Below are positions 8,296-16,858 of a stretch of 32,246 nt of DNA, piece by piece; within the stretch, counting starts at the first letter, position 1; every line of letters begins with the position of its first letter. A program made the position numbers and the translations under genes. The notes beneath the pieces were generated by a model that was not told the DNA's origin, did not search any database, and was given only the letters and a program-made list of their open reading frames with translations. The stretch is taken from contig JACRIU010000081.1 in assembly GCA_016235775.1 (NCBI GenBank), positions 1 through 32,246 of the forward strand, written 5' to 3'. This DNA comes from Hydrogenophilales bacterium. Lineage in GTDB: Bacteria; Pseudomonadota; Gammaproteobacteria; Burkholderiales; Thiobacteraceae.

Positions 8296-9849
8296 TCAAA
8301 TTTCCTCCGCGGTATTTTTCCGGGATTTGGGCGCGTCTACGTAAATCATGGCGGGTTGCTTCTTGGCGCCGAACAGGCTGCCTGAACTGACGCCATCGGA
8401 GCAGCCATTGCCGAAGGTGAAGCCGCAACTCCTTTTTTCATCGTAGGCATCAATCGCCGCTTCACGATGGGCGCTGGGGATCACAAAGCGATCCTCGTAG
8501 TTCGCGAGCGCCATGATCTTGTACATGTCCTGCACTTGATCCTCGGTGAGCCCGACCTGTTTCAGCACCTCGGTATTCGCCTTGCCCTCCACCGATTTGC
8601 CGCGCATGTAGGCGCGCATGGCGAGCATGCGATCCAGCGCCGAGACGATGGGCGCCTCCTTGCCGCCGGTGAGCAGATTGGCCAGGTACTTGATCGGGAT
8701 GCGCAGCGATTGGGTATCCGGAATGATGCCGTTCATGCCCATCTTGCCGCTCTCCGCCGTGGCTTGAATCGGCGACAGCGGCGGGATGTACCACACCATG
8801 GGCAGCGTGCGGTATTCCGGATGCAGCGGAAAGGCCACTTTCCAATCGATCGCCATTTTGTATACGGGCGAATTGCGCGCGGCCGTGAGCCAAGCTTCCG
8901 GGATGCCTTCGCGCCGGGCCTCCGCGATCACGGCCGGGTCGTTCGGGTCCAGGAACATCTTCAACTGCGCTTCGTACAAATCCTCCTGGTTGGCGACGCT
9001 GGCGGCTGCTTCGATGCGGTCGGCGTCATACAGAATCACGCCCAGGTAACGGATGCGGCCGACGCAGGATTCGGAGCACACCGTGGGCTGGCCCGCCTCG
9101 ATGCGCGGGTAGCAGAAGATGCACTTTTCCGCCTTGCCGGATTTCCAGTTGTAATAAATCTTCTTGTAGGGGCAACCGCTGATGCACATGCGCCAGCCGC
9201 GGCATTTGTCCTGATCCACCAGCACGATGCCGTCTTCTTCGCGCTTGTAGATCGAGCCGGAAGGGCAGGAAGCCACACAGGCCGGGTTGAGGCAGTGCTC
9301 GCACAAGCGAGGTAGATACATCATGAACGTATTCTCGAACGTGGAATACAGTTCTTTCTGCACGTCTTCAAAACATTGGTCGCGGCCGCGCGAGGCGAAT
9401 TCACCGCCCAGATCATCTTCCCAGTTCGGGCCCCAATGGATTTTGTCCATTTTCTGGCCGGTGATGACCGAGACGGGGCGCGCGGTGGGCGGCGTCTGCG
9501 ACAGCTTCGCGGTTTGCAGGTGCGCGTAGTCGAAGGTGAACGGCTCGTAGTAATCATCGATTTCCGGCAGATTCGGGTTGCCGAAAATATTGGCGAGGAT
9601 GCGCCATTTCGCCCCTTGGCGCGGCTCAATGCCGCCGTCGCTATTGCGATTCCAGCCGCCGTTCCACTTGTCCTGGTTCTCCCACTCCTTCGGGTAACCG
9701 ATGCCGGGTTTGGTCTCTACATTGTTGAACCACACGTATTCCATGCCATCGCGCGAGGTCCACACGTTCTTGCAGGTCACCGAGCAGGTGTGGCAGCCGA
9801 TGCACTTGTCCAGGTTCAGCACCATGGCGATTTGCGCGCGTATTTTCAT
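8296..9849 (-). CDS. narH: Respiratory nitrate reductase beta subunit, iron-sulfur protein
   Basis: NarH transfers electrons from the NarI hemes to NarG through one [3Fe-4S] and three [4Fe-4S] clusters. All four cysteine groups are visible: CIGCHTCSVTC, CEHCLNPACVASC, CRGWRMCISGC (the tryptophan in place of a cysteine marks the [3Fe-4S] cluster) and CIFC...CSESC. The start at 9849 (MKIRAQIAMVLNLDKC) has GGAGG seven bases upstream and overlaps the narG stop by four bases (ATGA); a longer open frame to 9891 is not used. At 517 residues the length is normal. The C terminus contains the usual CGFTFGNGC segment. Confidence 0.97.
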   Translation of the reverse strand: MKIRAQIAMVLNLDKCIGCHTCSVTCKNVWTSRDGMEYVWFNNVETKPGIGYPKEWENQDKWNGGWNRNSDGGIEPRQGAKWRILANIFGNPNLPEIDDYYEPFTFDYAHLQTAKLSQTPPTARPVSVITGQKMDKIHWGPNWEDDLGGEFASRGRDQCFEDVQKELYSTFENTFMMYLPRLCEHCLNPACVASCPSGSIYKREEDGIVLVDQDKCRGWRMCISGCPYKKIYYNWKSGKAEKCIFCYPRIEAGQPTVCSESCVGRIRYLGVILYDADRIEAAASVANQEDLYEAQLKMFLDPNDPAVIAEARREGIPEAWLTAARNSPVYKMAIDWKVAFPLHPEYRTLPMVWYIPPLSPIQATAESGKMGMNGIIPDTQSLRIPIKYLANLLTGGKEAPIVSALDRMLAMRAYMRGKSVEGKANTEVLKQVGLTEDQVQDMYKIMALANYEDRFVIPSAHREAAIDAYDEKRSCGFTFGNGCSDGVSSGSLFGAKKQPAMIYVDAPKSRKNTAEEI

Positions 9850-12800
9850 TTTGCAGCCTCCATATCTTCTTCTAGCGGACCTTCCATCCAATCCACTGTT
9901 TTCATCTTGCGCACGATCACGTATTCATCGCGATTGGAGCCGACCGTGCCGTAGTAGTTGAAGCCGTAGGCCTGCTGCGCGTAGCCGCCGATCATATGGG
10001 TGGGCTTGGTGACGGTGCGCGTCACCGAGTTGTGGATGCCGCCGCGGAAGCCGCTGACCTCGGCGCCCGGCACGTTCACGATCTTCTCCTGCGCGTGGTA
10101 CATCAGCGCCATGCCGCGCGGCACGCGCTGGCTGACCACCGCGCGGGCGGTGAGGGTGCCGTTGACGTTGTAGACCTCGATCCAGTCGTTATCGACAATG
10201 CCCGATTCCTTCGCCTCGGCTTCGGAAATCCACACATGCGGCCCGCCGCGGGAGAGGGTGAGCATGTGCAGGTTGTCGGAATAGGTGCTGTGGATGCCCC
10301 ATTTCTGATGCGGGGTAATCCAGTTCAGCACCAGCTGCTTATTGCCATTGCCGAGCTTGTCGATCACCGGCTTGATGGTCTTGGTGTCGATGGGCGGCTT
10401 GTAGACGCATAGCCCCTCGCCGAAATCCAGCATCCAGCGATGGTCCTGGTAGAACTGCTGGCGGCCGGTCAGGGTGCGCCACGGAATCAGTTCATGCACG
10501 TTGGTGTAGCACGCGTTGTAGCTGACGTGCTCCGACTCCAGCCCGCTCCAAGTGGGAGAGGAAATGATTTTGCGCGGCTGCGCCTGCACGTCGCGGAAGC
10601 GGATCTTGTCATCCTCGCGCGGAATGGCCAGATGTGCGTGCTCAAGCCCGGTGATCTTGGATAGGGCTTGCCAGGCTTTGACCGCGACTTGGCCGTTGGT
10701 CTCCGGCGCCAGCATCAGGATCACTTCTGCCGCGTCAATGGCGGACTCGATCTTCGCCAGCCCCTTGCTCACGCCTTCCTCGCGCACCGCGCCATTGAGT
10801 TCGATCAACTGCTGCACTTCGTTTTCGGTATTCCAGGCGATGCCTTTGCCGCCGTTGCCGACTTTGGTTAGGAGCGGCCCCAGCGCGGTAAATTTGCGAT
10901 AGGTGTCGCCGTAGTCGCGGGTGACCACCGTCATCGACGGCATGGTTTTGCCGGGGATCGGGTCGCATTCGCCTTTTTTCCAATCGCGCACTTCCACTGC
11001 CTGGCCCAATTCGCTCGGCGTGTCATGCATCAGCGGCGTCAGCACCAGATCTTTCTGCGTGCCCAAATGCTTCCCGGCCAGTTCCGAGAATTTCTTGGCG
11101 ATGGTTTTGTAAATCTCCCAGTCGGACTTGCTTTGCCACAGCGGCTGCACCGCTTCCGACAGCGGATGAATGAAGGGGTGCATGTCGGAAGTATTGAGAT
11201 CGTCCTTCTCATACCAAGTGGCGGTCGGCAGCACGATGTCGGAGTACAGACAGGTGGTGGACATGCGGAAATCGAGCGTGACCAGCAGGTCCAGCTTGCC
11301 TTCGGCGCCCTTGTCGTGCCAAGTCACTTCCTTCGGTTTGGATTCGCCCAGCTCGCCCAGGTCGGGTCCGAGCACAGCGTTCTGTGCGCCCAGCAGATAC
11401 TTGAGCAAGTACTCGTGGCCCTTGCCGCTGGAGCCCATCAGGTTGGAGCGCCAGATGAACATATTGCGCGGGAAATTTTTCGGGTTGTCCGGATCTTCGC
11501 AGGACATTTTCAACGCGCCGCTTTTCAGTTGCTCGACGGCGTACTTCGCCGGCTCCATGCCGGCGGCTTCCGCCGCGCGGGTAATTTCCAGCGGATTGGT
11601 TTCCAGCTGCGGCGCGGAAGGCAGCCAGCCCATGCGCTCCGAGCGTACGTTGAAGTCGATCAGACGATAATCCGCCGCGCGGGCGTCCGCCGTGGGCGAG
11701 AGGATTTCATTCACATGCAGTTTTTCGTGCCGCCACTGGCTGCTGTGATTGTAGAAGAACGAAGTGCCGTTCATCTGGCGTGATGGGCGATGCCAGTCGA
11801 GACCGAAGGCGAGCGGCGCCCAACCGGTCTGCGGGCGCAGCTTCTCTTGCCCCACGTAATGCGCCCAGCCGCCGCCGGACTGGCCGACGCAGCCGCACAT
11901 GATCAGCATGTTCATGATGCCGCGATAGATCATGTCGTTGTGGTACCAGTGATTGAGCGCGGCGCCGACGATCACCATGGATTTGCCGTGCGTCTTGTCG
12001 GCGTTGCCGGCGAATTCGCGCGCGACAGTGATGATGTCGGCGCGCTTCACCCCCGTATGCCGCTCGGCCCACGCCGGGGTATAGGGTACGTCGGCGTTGT
12101 AGTCGTTCGCCACGTTGCCGCCGCCCAAGCCGCGATCGACGCTGTAGTTGGCCAGCATCAGGTCGTACACCGTGGCGACTTTCACATCCTGCCCGTGCAC
12201 GCTGATGCGCTTCACGGGGACATTGCGCACCGCCAGATCGTCGTGGTCGGCGCCGCCGAAGTAGGGCATGCCCACCCCGGCGATTTCGTCCTTGCCGTCG
12301 ATGAGGCTGAGCTTGGGACTCACGTCTTTGCCGGATGCGCCGTCGCGCATTTCCAAATTCCACACCCCGGTCTCACCCCAGCGGAATCCGATGGAGCCGT
12401 TGGGCACCACCAGATAGCCGGTGTTGTCGTCGATCATCACGGTCTTCCAGTCCGGGTTGTTCTCCTGGCCAAGCTTGCCATCCAAATCGGAAGCGCGCAG
12501 GAAACGGTCGGCGACCAGCGTGCCATGGTGATCTTTCAAGATCACCAGCATGGGCATGTCGGTGTACTGGCGCACATAGTTGGTGAAGTATTCGCTTTTT
12601 CCCTTGGCGTGAAACTCCGTCAGGATGACATGCCCCATGGCCATGGCCAGGGCCGCGTCGGTGCCTTGCTTGGGTGCGAGCCAGATGTCGCCGAATTTCA
12701 CCATCTCGCCGTAGTCGCTGGAGACGGCCACGGTCTTGGTGCCCTTATAGCGCACCTCGGTGTAGAAATGCGCATCGGGGGTGCGCGTCTGCGGTACGTT

Positions 12801-13562
12801 GGAACCCCACACCAGGAGATAAGTGGAGTTGTACCAGTCGGCGGATTCGGGCACGTCGGTCTGCTCGCCCCAGACTTGCGGGCTGGCGGGTGGCAGGTCG
12901 CAATACCAGTCGTAGAACGACAGACACACGCCGCCGATCAGCGACAGATAACGCGAACCCGCGGCATAACTCACCATGGACATGGCGGGGATGGGCGAGA
13001 ACCCGACCACCCGGTCCGGCCCATGTTCCTTGATGGTGTGCACGTTGGCGGCGGCGATCAGCTCCGTCACCTCATCCCACGTGGCGCGGACGAAGCCGCC
13101 GAGGCCGCGCACCGATTTGTAACGCTTAGTTTTGCCCGCATCGCCGGTGATGGATTTCCACGCTTCCACCGGCTCCATGGTTTTGCGCGCTTCGCGCCAC
13201 AACTCCATCAAGCGCCCGCGGATCAAGGGATATTTCACGCGCTGGGCGCTGTACACATACCAGGAGTAGCTCGCACCGCGCGGACAGCCGCGCGGTTCGT
13301 GGTTGGGCAGATCGGGACGGGTGCGCGGGTAATCGGTCTGCTGCGTTTCCCACGTGATCAGACCATTTTTGACGTAAATTTTCCAACTGCACGAACCGGT
13401 GCAATTCACGCCATGGGTAGAACGCACGACCTTGTCGTGCTGCCAGCGCTGCCGATAACCGTTCTCCCAGGTGCGGTCTTCGTTGGTGACTACGCCGTGC
13501 TCACCGGAAAAATTCTCCTGGTTCTTGCTGAAAAACATCAGTCGGTCGAGAAAGTGGCTCAT
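9846..13562 (-). CDS. narG: Respiratory nitrate reductase alpha subunit, molybdopterin catalytic protein
   Basis: NarG reduces nitrate to nitrite at a bis-MGD molybdenum centre on the cytoplasmic side. The 1238-residue protein has the N-terminal FS0 ligands H50, C54, C58 and C93 (STHGVNCTGSC and RGCPRG). It also has the molybdenum-ligand region SFYDWYCDLPP followed by WGEQTDVPESADWYNS, which is characteristic of membrane-bound NarG. There is no twin-arginine signal, so the active site faces the cytoplasm. The ATG has AGGAG seven bases upstream. It is separated from narK2 by a 94-base gap that carries a palindromic repeat. The long open frame on the opposite strand (11790-13589) is a composition effect. 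Confidence 0.98.
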   Translation of the reverse strand: MSHFLDRLMFFSKNQENFSGEHGVVTNEDRTWENGYRQRWQHDKVVRSTHGVNCTGSCSWKIYVKNGLITWETQQTDYPRTRPDLPNHEPRGCPRGASYSWYVYSAQRVKYPLIRGRLMELWREARKTMEPVEAWKSITGDAGKTKRYKSVRGLGGFVRATWDEVTELIAAANVHTIKEHGPDRVVGFSPIPAMSMVSYAAGSRYLSLIGGVCLSFYDWYCDLPPASPQVWGEQTDVPESADWYNSTYLLVWGSNVPQTRTPDAHFYTEVRYKGTKTVAVSSDYGEMVKFGDIWLAPKQGTDAALAMAMGHVILTEFHAKGKSEYFTNYVRQYTDMPMLVILKDHHGTLVADRFLRASDLDGKLGQENNPDWKTVMIDDNTGYLVVPNGSIGFRWGETGVWNLEMRDGASGKDVSPKLSLIDGKDEIAGVGMPYFGGADHDDLAVRNVPVKRISVHGQDVKVATVYDLMLANYSVDRGLGGGNVANDYNADVPYTPAWAERHTGVKRADIITVAREFAGNADKTHGKSMVIVGAALNHWYHNDMIYRGIMNMLIMCGCVGQSGGGWAHYVGQEKLRPQTGWAPLAFGLDWHRPSRQMNGTSFFYNHSSQWRHEKLHVNEILSPTADARAADYRLIDFNVRSERMGWLPSAPQLETNPLEITRAAEAAGMEPAKYAVEQLKSGALKMSCEDPDNPKNFPRNMFIWRSNLMGSSGKGHEYLLKYLLGAQNAVLGPDLGELGESKPKEVTWHDKGAEGKLDLLVTLDFRMSTTCLYSDIVLPTATWYEKDDLNTSDMHPFIHPLSEAVQPLWQSKSDWEIYKTIAKKFSELAGKHLGTQKDLVLTPLMHDTPSELGQAVEVRDWKKGECDPIPGKTMPSMTVVTRDYGDTYRKFTALGPLLTKVGNGGKGIAWNTENEVQQLIELNGAVREEGVSKGLAKIESAIDAAEVILMLAPETNGQVAVKAWQALSKITGLEHAHLAIPREDDKIRFRDVQAQPRKIISSPTWSGLESEHVSYNACYTNVHELIPWRTLTGRQQFYQDHRWMLDFGEGLCVYKPPIDTKTIKPVIDKLGNGNKQLVLNWITPHQKWGIHSTYSDNLHMLTLSRGGPHVWISEAEAKESGIVDNDWIEVYNVNGTLTARAVVSQRVPRGMALMYHAQEKIVNVPGAEVSGFRGGIHNSVTRTVTKPTHMIGGYAQQAYGFNYYGTVGSNRDEYVIVRKMKTVDWMEGPLEEDMEAAK

Positions 13563-13591
13563 TGCATTGCTCCTTGCAGTCGCAGATAGGG

Positions 13592-13660
13592 GTGAGGTGT
13601 GAGGGGTGAGGAGTAAGAGCGATAGTTTTCACGCCTTACGCCTCCCGCCTATCTCCTCAC
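13592..13660. repeat. Imperfect inverted repeat between narK2 and narG
   Basis: Arms at about 13592-13621 (GTGAGG-type motifs, several in a row) and 13632-13660 (CGCCTTACGCCTCC...CTCAC) are imperfect reverse complements and could fold into a long hairpin in the narK2-narG mRNA. The narK2 stop codon lies inside the right arm. The iterated GTGAGG/CTCACGCC style resembles short interspersed repeats found in betaproteobacterial genomes. It could affect mRNA stability or the narK2:narG ratio. Confidence 0.6.
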
Positions 13661-15267
13661 GGATTCTTGATTTCGGAACCGGCGCGCAGATAGAACCACC
13701 AGTTCAAAATCAGGCACACGGCGTAGAAAATGGCAAAACCGTACATCGCGGCCTGGGGCGTGCCGGCTTTGATCTGCTGGCCGATTACCACCGGGGCGAT
13801 GAAAGCGCCGTAGGCGGCGACCGCCGAGGTCCAGCCCAATACCGGCCCGGCCTGCACGCGATCAAAAATCACGCCCACGGTGCGGAAAGTCGAGCCATTG
13901 CCGATGCCGGTAGCGGCGAACAGCACGATAAAAGTGACAATGAACTGGACGAAGTAGATTTCCGGCGTGGCGGACTGATAGGCTTGCATCATGATCCAGC
14001 CGGCATAGGCTGAAGCGACCACCATGACCAGGGATATCACCTGAGTCACAATAGAACCGCCGACCTTGTCGGAGATCCAGCCGCCGAGCGGGCGCACCGC
14101 CGCGCCGACGAAGGGGCCGATCCAGGCGTAGGTGAAGGCCGAGATCGCGTTCGGGTTTTTCGTGTGCATCCATAAGCCGGTAGCAGCATCCAGTACGTGC
14201 CTATCGCCGAAGATGACGGTGATCGACAAGGGCAGGGCCATCGAAAAGCCGATGAAGGAGCCGAAGGTCACGACATACAGCGCAGTCAGCGACCAGGTGT
14301 GCTTGTTCTTGAAAATGGCAAACTGCTTGGCGACGTTCTCCTTCATCGGGCCGAATGCCGCGAGCTTCATGATCAGCAGTGCGCTAGCAATGTCCAGCGG
14401 AATGGCCACCCACATGTTGATGAGGCCCAGCCCGGTGGGCGCCGGCAGGTAGATGTACAGGACGAGGATGGAGGGGATGAAAGCCAGCGTGTAGAGCCAG
14501 GTAACCTTGGCGAAGGCGGCGATTGGATTCTCGCAATCGGGCGAGATCGGTTTCAGATTATTCATGCCGAACCAGGCCAGCACGGCCAGCGGTACCAGCG
14601 AGAATACCCAGGCAAAACCGGCGTTCTGGATCCAGGTAGCGGTGCCGGCGGGAATCTTGCCCAAAATCCAGCCGCTGGCCTTCTGCAGCACCATCGAGTC
14701 GCCGCCGAAGCTGCCCAGCACACTCACCGTCATCACCAGCGGGATCACGATCTGCATCGTCGTGACGCCGAAATTGCCGAGGCCGGCATTAAGACCCAGC
14801 GCCGTTCCCTGCTGCCGCTTGGGGAAAAAAGTGCTGATGTTGGACATCGAGCTCGCGAAGTTGCCGCCGCCCACGCCCGACCACAGCGCCATCAACTGAA
14901 ACGACCATAATGGCCAGTCGGGGTGCTGCAGGACGATGCCGGTGCCTATGGCGGGCGCCAGCAGCATGGCGGTGGTGAGGAAGATGACATTGCGCCCGCC
15001 GGCGATGCGGATGAAGAACGAAGACGGGATGCGCATCGTCGCGCCGGAGATGCCGGCAATCGCCGTCAGCGTGAACAGTTCGGCCTGGGTGAACGGGAAT
15101 CCCAGATTGAGCATCTGCACGGTGATGATGCCCCACATGCCCCAGACGGCGAAGCCGCATAGCAGCGCAGGCACCGAGATCCATAGATTGCGGTAAGCGA
15201 TGCGCTTGCCGGTGGATTCCCAGAACTTTTCGTCCTCCACATTCCACTCTTTGATATTGCTAGGCAT
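13657..15267 (-). CDS. narK2: NarK2-type nitrate/nitrite antiporter
   Basis: This 536-residue major-facilitator protein has about 12 hydrophobic helices and the two nitrate signature motifs of the NarK family: GVGGGNFASSMSNISTFFPK and GIGNGSTFRTVGVIF. The long form with extended loops corresponds to the NarK2 type, which exchanges external nitrate for internal nitrite and so prevents nitrite build-up during respiration. AGGAGT lies seven bases before the ATG. It is second in the operon, 50 bases after narK1 and before narG, the order narK1-narK2-narGHJI known from Pseudomonas and others. The type assignment rests on length, motifs and gene order. Confidence 0.92.
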   Translation of the reverse strand: MPSNIKEWNVEDEKFWESTGKRIAYRNLWISVPALLCGFAVWGMWGIITVQMLNLGFPFTQAELFTLTAIAGISGATMRIPSSFFIRIAGGRNVIFLTTAMLLAPAIGTGIVLQHPDWPLWSFQLMALWSGVGGGNFASSMSNISTFFPKRQQGTALGLNAGLGNFGVTTMQIVIPLVMTVSVLGSFGGDSMVLQKASGWILGKIPAGTATWIQNAGFAWVFSLVPLAVLAWFGMNNLKPISPDCENPIAAFAKVTWLYTLAFIPSILVLYIYLPAPTGLGLINMWVAIPLDIASALLIMKLAAFGPMKENVAKQFAIFKNKHTWSLTALYVVTFGSFIGFSMALPLSITVIFGDRHVLDAATGLWMHTKNPNAISAFTYAWIGPFVGAAVRPLGGWISDKVGGSIVTQVISLVMVVASAYAGWIMMQAYQSATPEIYFVQFIVTFIVLFAATGIGNGSTFRTVGVIFDRVQAGPVLGWTSAVAAYGAFIAPVVIGQQIKAGTPQAAMYGFAIFYAVCLILNWWFYLRAGSEIKNP

Positions 15268-15317
15268 GCTTATTACTCCTTATGTGTGGCAATCAAATTG
15301 CAATCATCGATACGCAG

Positions 15318-16571
15318 CTATGCGGCATGATGCTTCTCATGCCCTTGCAGCACATGCACCTGGCGCACCTCGGACATATACATCCAAATCAGCGAGACCC
15401 AGACGATGGCGTACATCAGCATGAAGACGCCGCTGTTGATGCCGGTGATGTCCACGATGGCGCCGAACATGATCGGGAGCACGAATCCGCCGAGCCCGCC
15501 CGCAAGACCGACGATGCCGGAGATGACGCCGATGTTGCTCGGGTATTCGTCGGAGACGTACTTGAACACCGAGGCTTTGCCGAAGGCCCAAGCTGCGCCC
15601 ATGATGAACATCAGCGTAGTGAATACCCAGACATTGAGGCCGATATGGAAAGTTTTCGGCCCGTTCACGGTGTGGATGGTGAAATCGGTTTGCGGATAGG
15701 ACAGAATAAACAGGCAAATCCAGGAAACCCACAGCACCCACCAAGTTACCTTATGTGCCCCGTATCTATCGGAGAGCCAGCCGCCGAAGGCGCGCAGCAC
15801 ACCGCCGGGCAGGGAAAAAGCGGCCGCCAGCAGCGCCGCCGACTGGATATTGAAGCCGTATTCGCTGATGTAGTATTTGGTCATCCACAGCGCCAGCGCG
15901 ACATAGCCGCCGAACACGATGGAGTAGTACTGGCACAGCTTCCAGACCTTGGGGTCTTTCAACGCCAGGATCTGATCGCGCATGGTGACATGGGCGCCCA
16001 CTTTATGCACCGGGTCGGTGTAGCTGAAAAACCAGAAACCAATGGCGGTCAGCAGCATCGCCAGCGCATAGACGGTGGGCACCATTTGCCAGCCGTAAGC
16101 CACCACGATGGTCGGCGCGACAAATTTAGTGAGCGCCGCCCCCGCGTTACCCGCGCCGAAAATGCCCATGGCGAGACCCTGGCGCGCTTTCGTGAACCAT
16201 CTGGCCACATAGGCAATGCCCACCGAGAAGGAACCGCCGGCCGCGCCTACGAACAATCCCAGCACCAGAAAATGCCAGTACTTCGTCGCGTAGCTGATCA
16301 GGTAGATGGGCAGCACGGTGCTCAGCATGAGGATGAAGTACACGATGCGTCCGCCATGTCTGTCCGTCCACATCCCAAGCGGCAGGCGGATCAAGGAACC
16401 CGTGAGCACCGGCGTGGCGATCAATATCCCGAACTCGGTTTCATTCAGCCCCAAGGTCTTCTTGATCGGAATCCCGATCACGGCGAACATCATCCAGACC
16501 GCGAAGCAAATGGTGAATGCAATCGTGCTGGATGCCAGTACCGATATCTGCTTTTTAGCTTGCGTTTTCAT
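15318..16571 (-). CDS. narK1: NarK1-type nitrate transporter
   Basis: This 417-residue major-facilitator protein is shorter than its neighbour and has the NarK/NasA-type signatures GAAGGSFSVGIAYVARWF and, near the C terminus, GAAWAFGKASVFKYV followed by a glycine-rich helix. NarK1-type carriers are thought to import nitrate with protons, which starts respiration before nitrite is available for exchange. GGGAG lies four bases before the ATG. As the first gene it marks the promoter-proximal end of the nar operon; the region upstream is shared with divergent narX and holds a NarL-type palindrome about 106 bases from the start codon. Confidence 0.9.
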   Translation of the reverse strand: MKTQAKKQISVLASSTIAFTICFAVWMMFAVIGIPIKKTLGLNETEFGILIATPVLTGSLIRLPLGMWTDRHGGRIVYFILMLSTVLPIYLISYATKYWHFLVLGLFVGAAGGSFSVGIAYVARWFTKARQGLAMGIFGAGNAGAALTKFVAPTIVVAYGWQMVPTVYALAMLLTAIGFWFFSYTDPVHKVGAHVTMRDQILALKDPKVWKLCQYYSIVFGGYVALALWMTKYYISEYGFNIQSAALLAAAFSLPGGVLRAFGGWLSDRYGAHKVTWWVLWVSWICLFILSYPQTDFTIHTVNGPKTFHIGLNVWVFTTLMFIMGAAWAFGKASVFKYVSDEYPSNIGVISGIVGLAGGLGGFVLPIMFGAIVDITGINSGVFMLMYAIVWVSLIWMYMSEVRQVHVLQGHEKHHAA

Positions 16572-16676
16572 GTCGCTCCCTAATCTGGATAAAATAATCC
16601 GAATAGCACTTCAGCGCAGTGTAGACACGGCGGCGGAAATGAACAGTGGGGCAGCAACCCAGGGAATTCGTCGGAA

Positions 16677-16692
16677 TACCACTAAAGTGGTA
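16677..16692. promoter_or_regulatory. Candidate NarL 7-2-7 operator between narK1 and narX
   Basis: The 16 bases TACCACTAAAGTGGTA form two heptamers in perfect inverted symmetry separated by AA. NarL/NarP dimers bind TACYYMT heptamers arranged 7-2-7; each half here matches six of seven positions (A instead of Y at position five). The site lies between divergent narK1 and narX, next to the genes NarL is expected to control. No convincing TTGAT-N4-ATCAA FNR site is visible nearby. The rest of 16572-16858 is AT-rich without a clear promoter; TATACT at 16839-16844 could be a narX -10 box but lacks a good -35. Confidence 0.6.
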
Positions 16693-16858
16693 GAGAAAAA
16701 AACAAGCAAGCATTTGAAGGCAAAAGATTTATTATTTTCAGTCGTGAATATGTTTTCGCGATTAGGCAGTGGAGGTATTTCCTTTTTGTTTCGCAGACTC
16801 CCGGGCAGCCATGGCTACACCAGATGGGTGCATACGCCTATACTCTTGCTTTCGATAT

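Noticed and set aside
11790..13589. Open frame of 599 codons antisense to narG
   Set aside because: Same reason: full overlap with narG and histidine/glycine-rich nonsense composition.
16572..16858. FNR/ANR box in the narK1-narX region
   Set aside because: Oxygen control is expected, but no good match to TTGAT-N4-ATCAA is visible on either strand.
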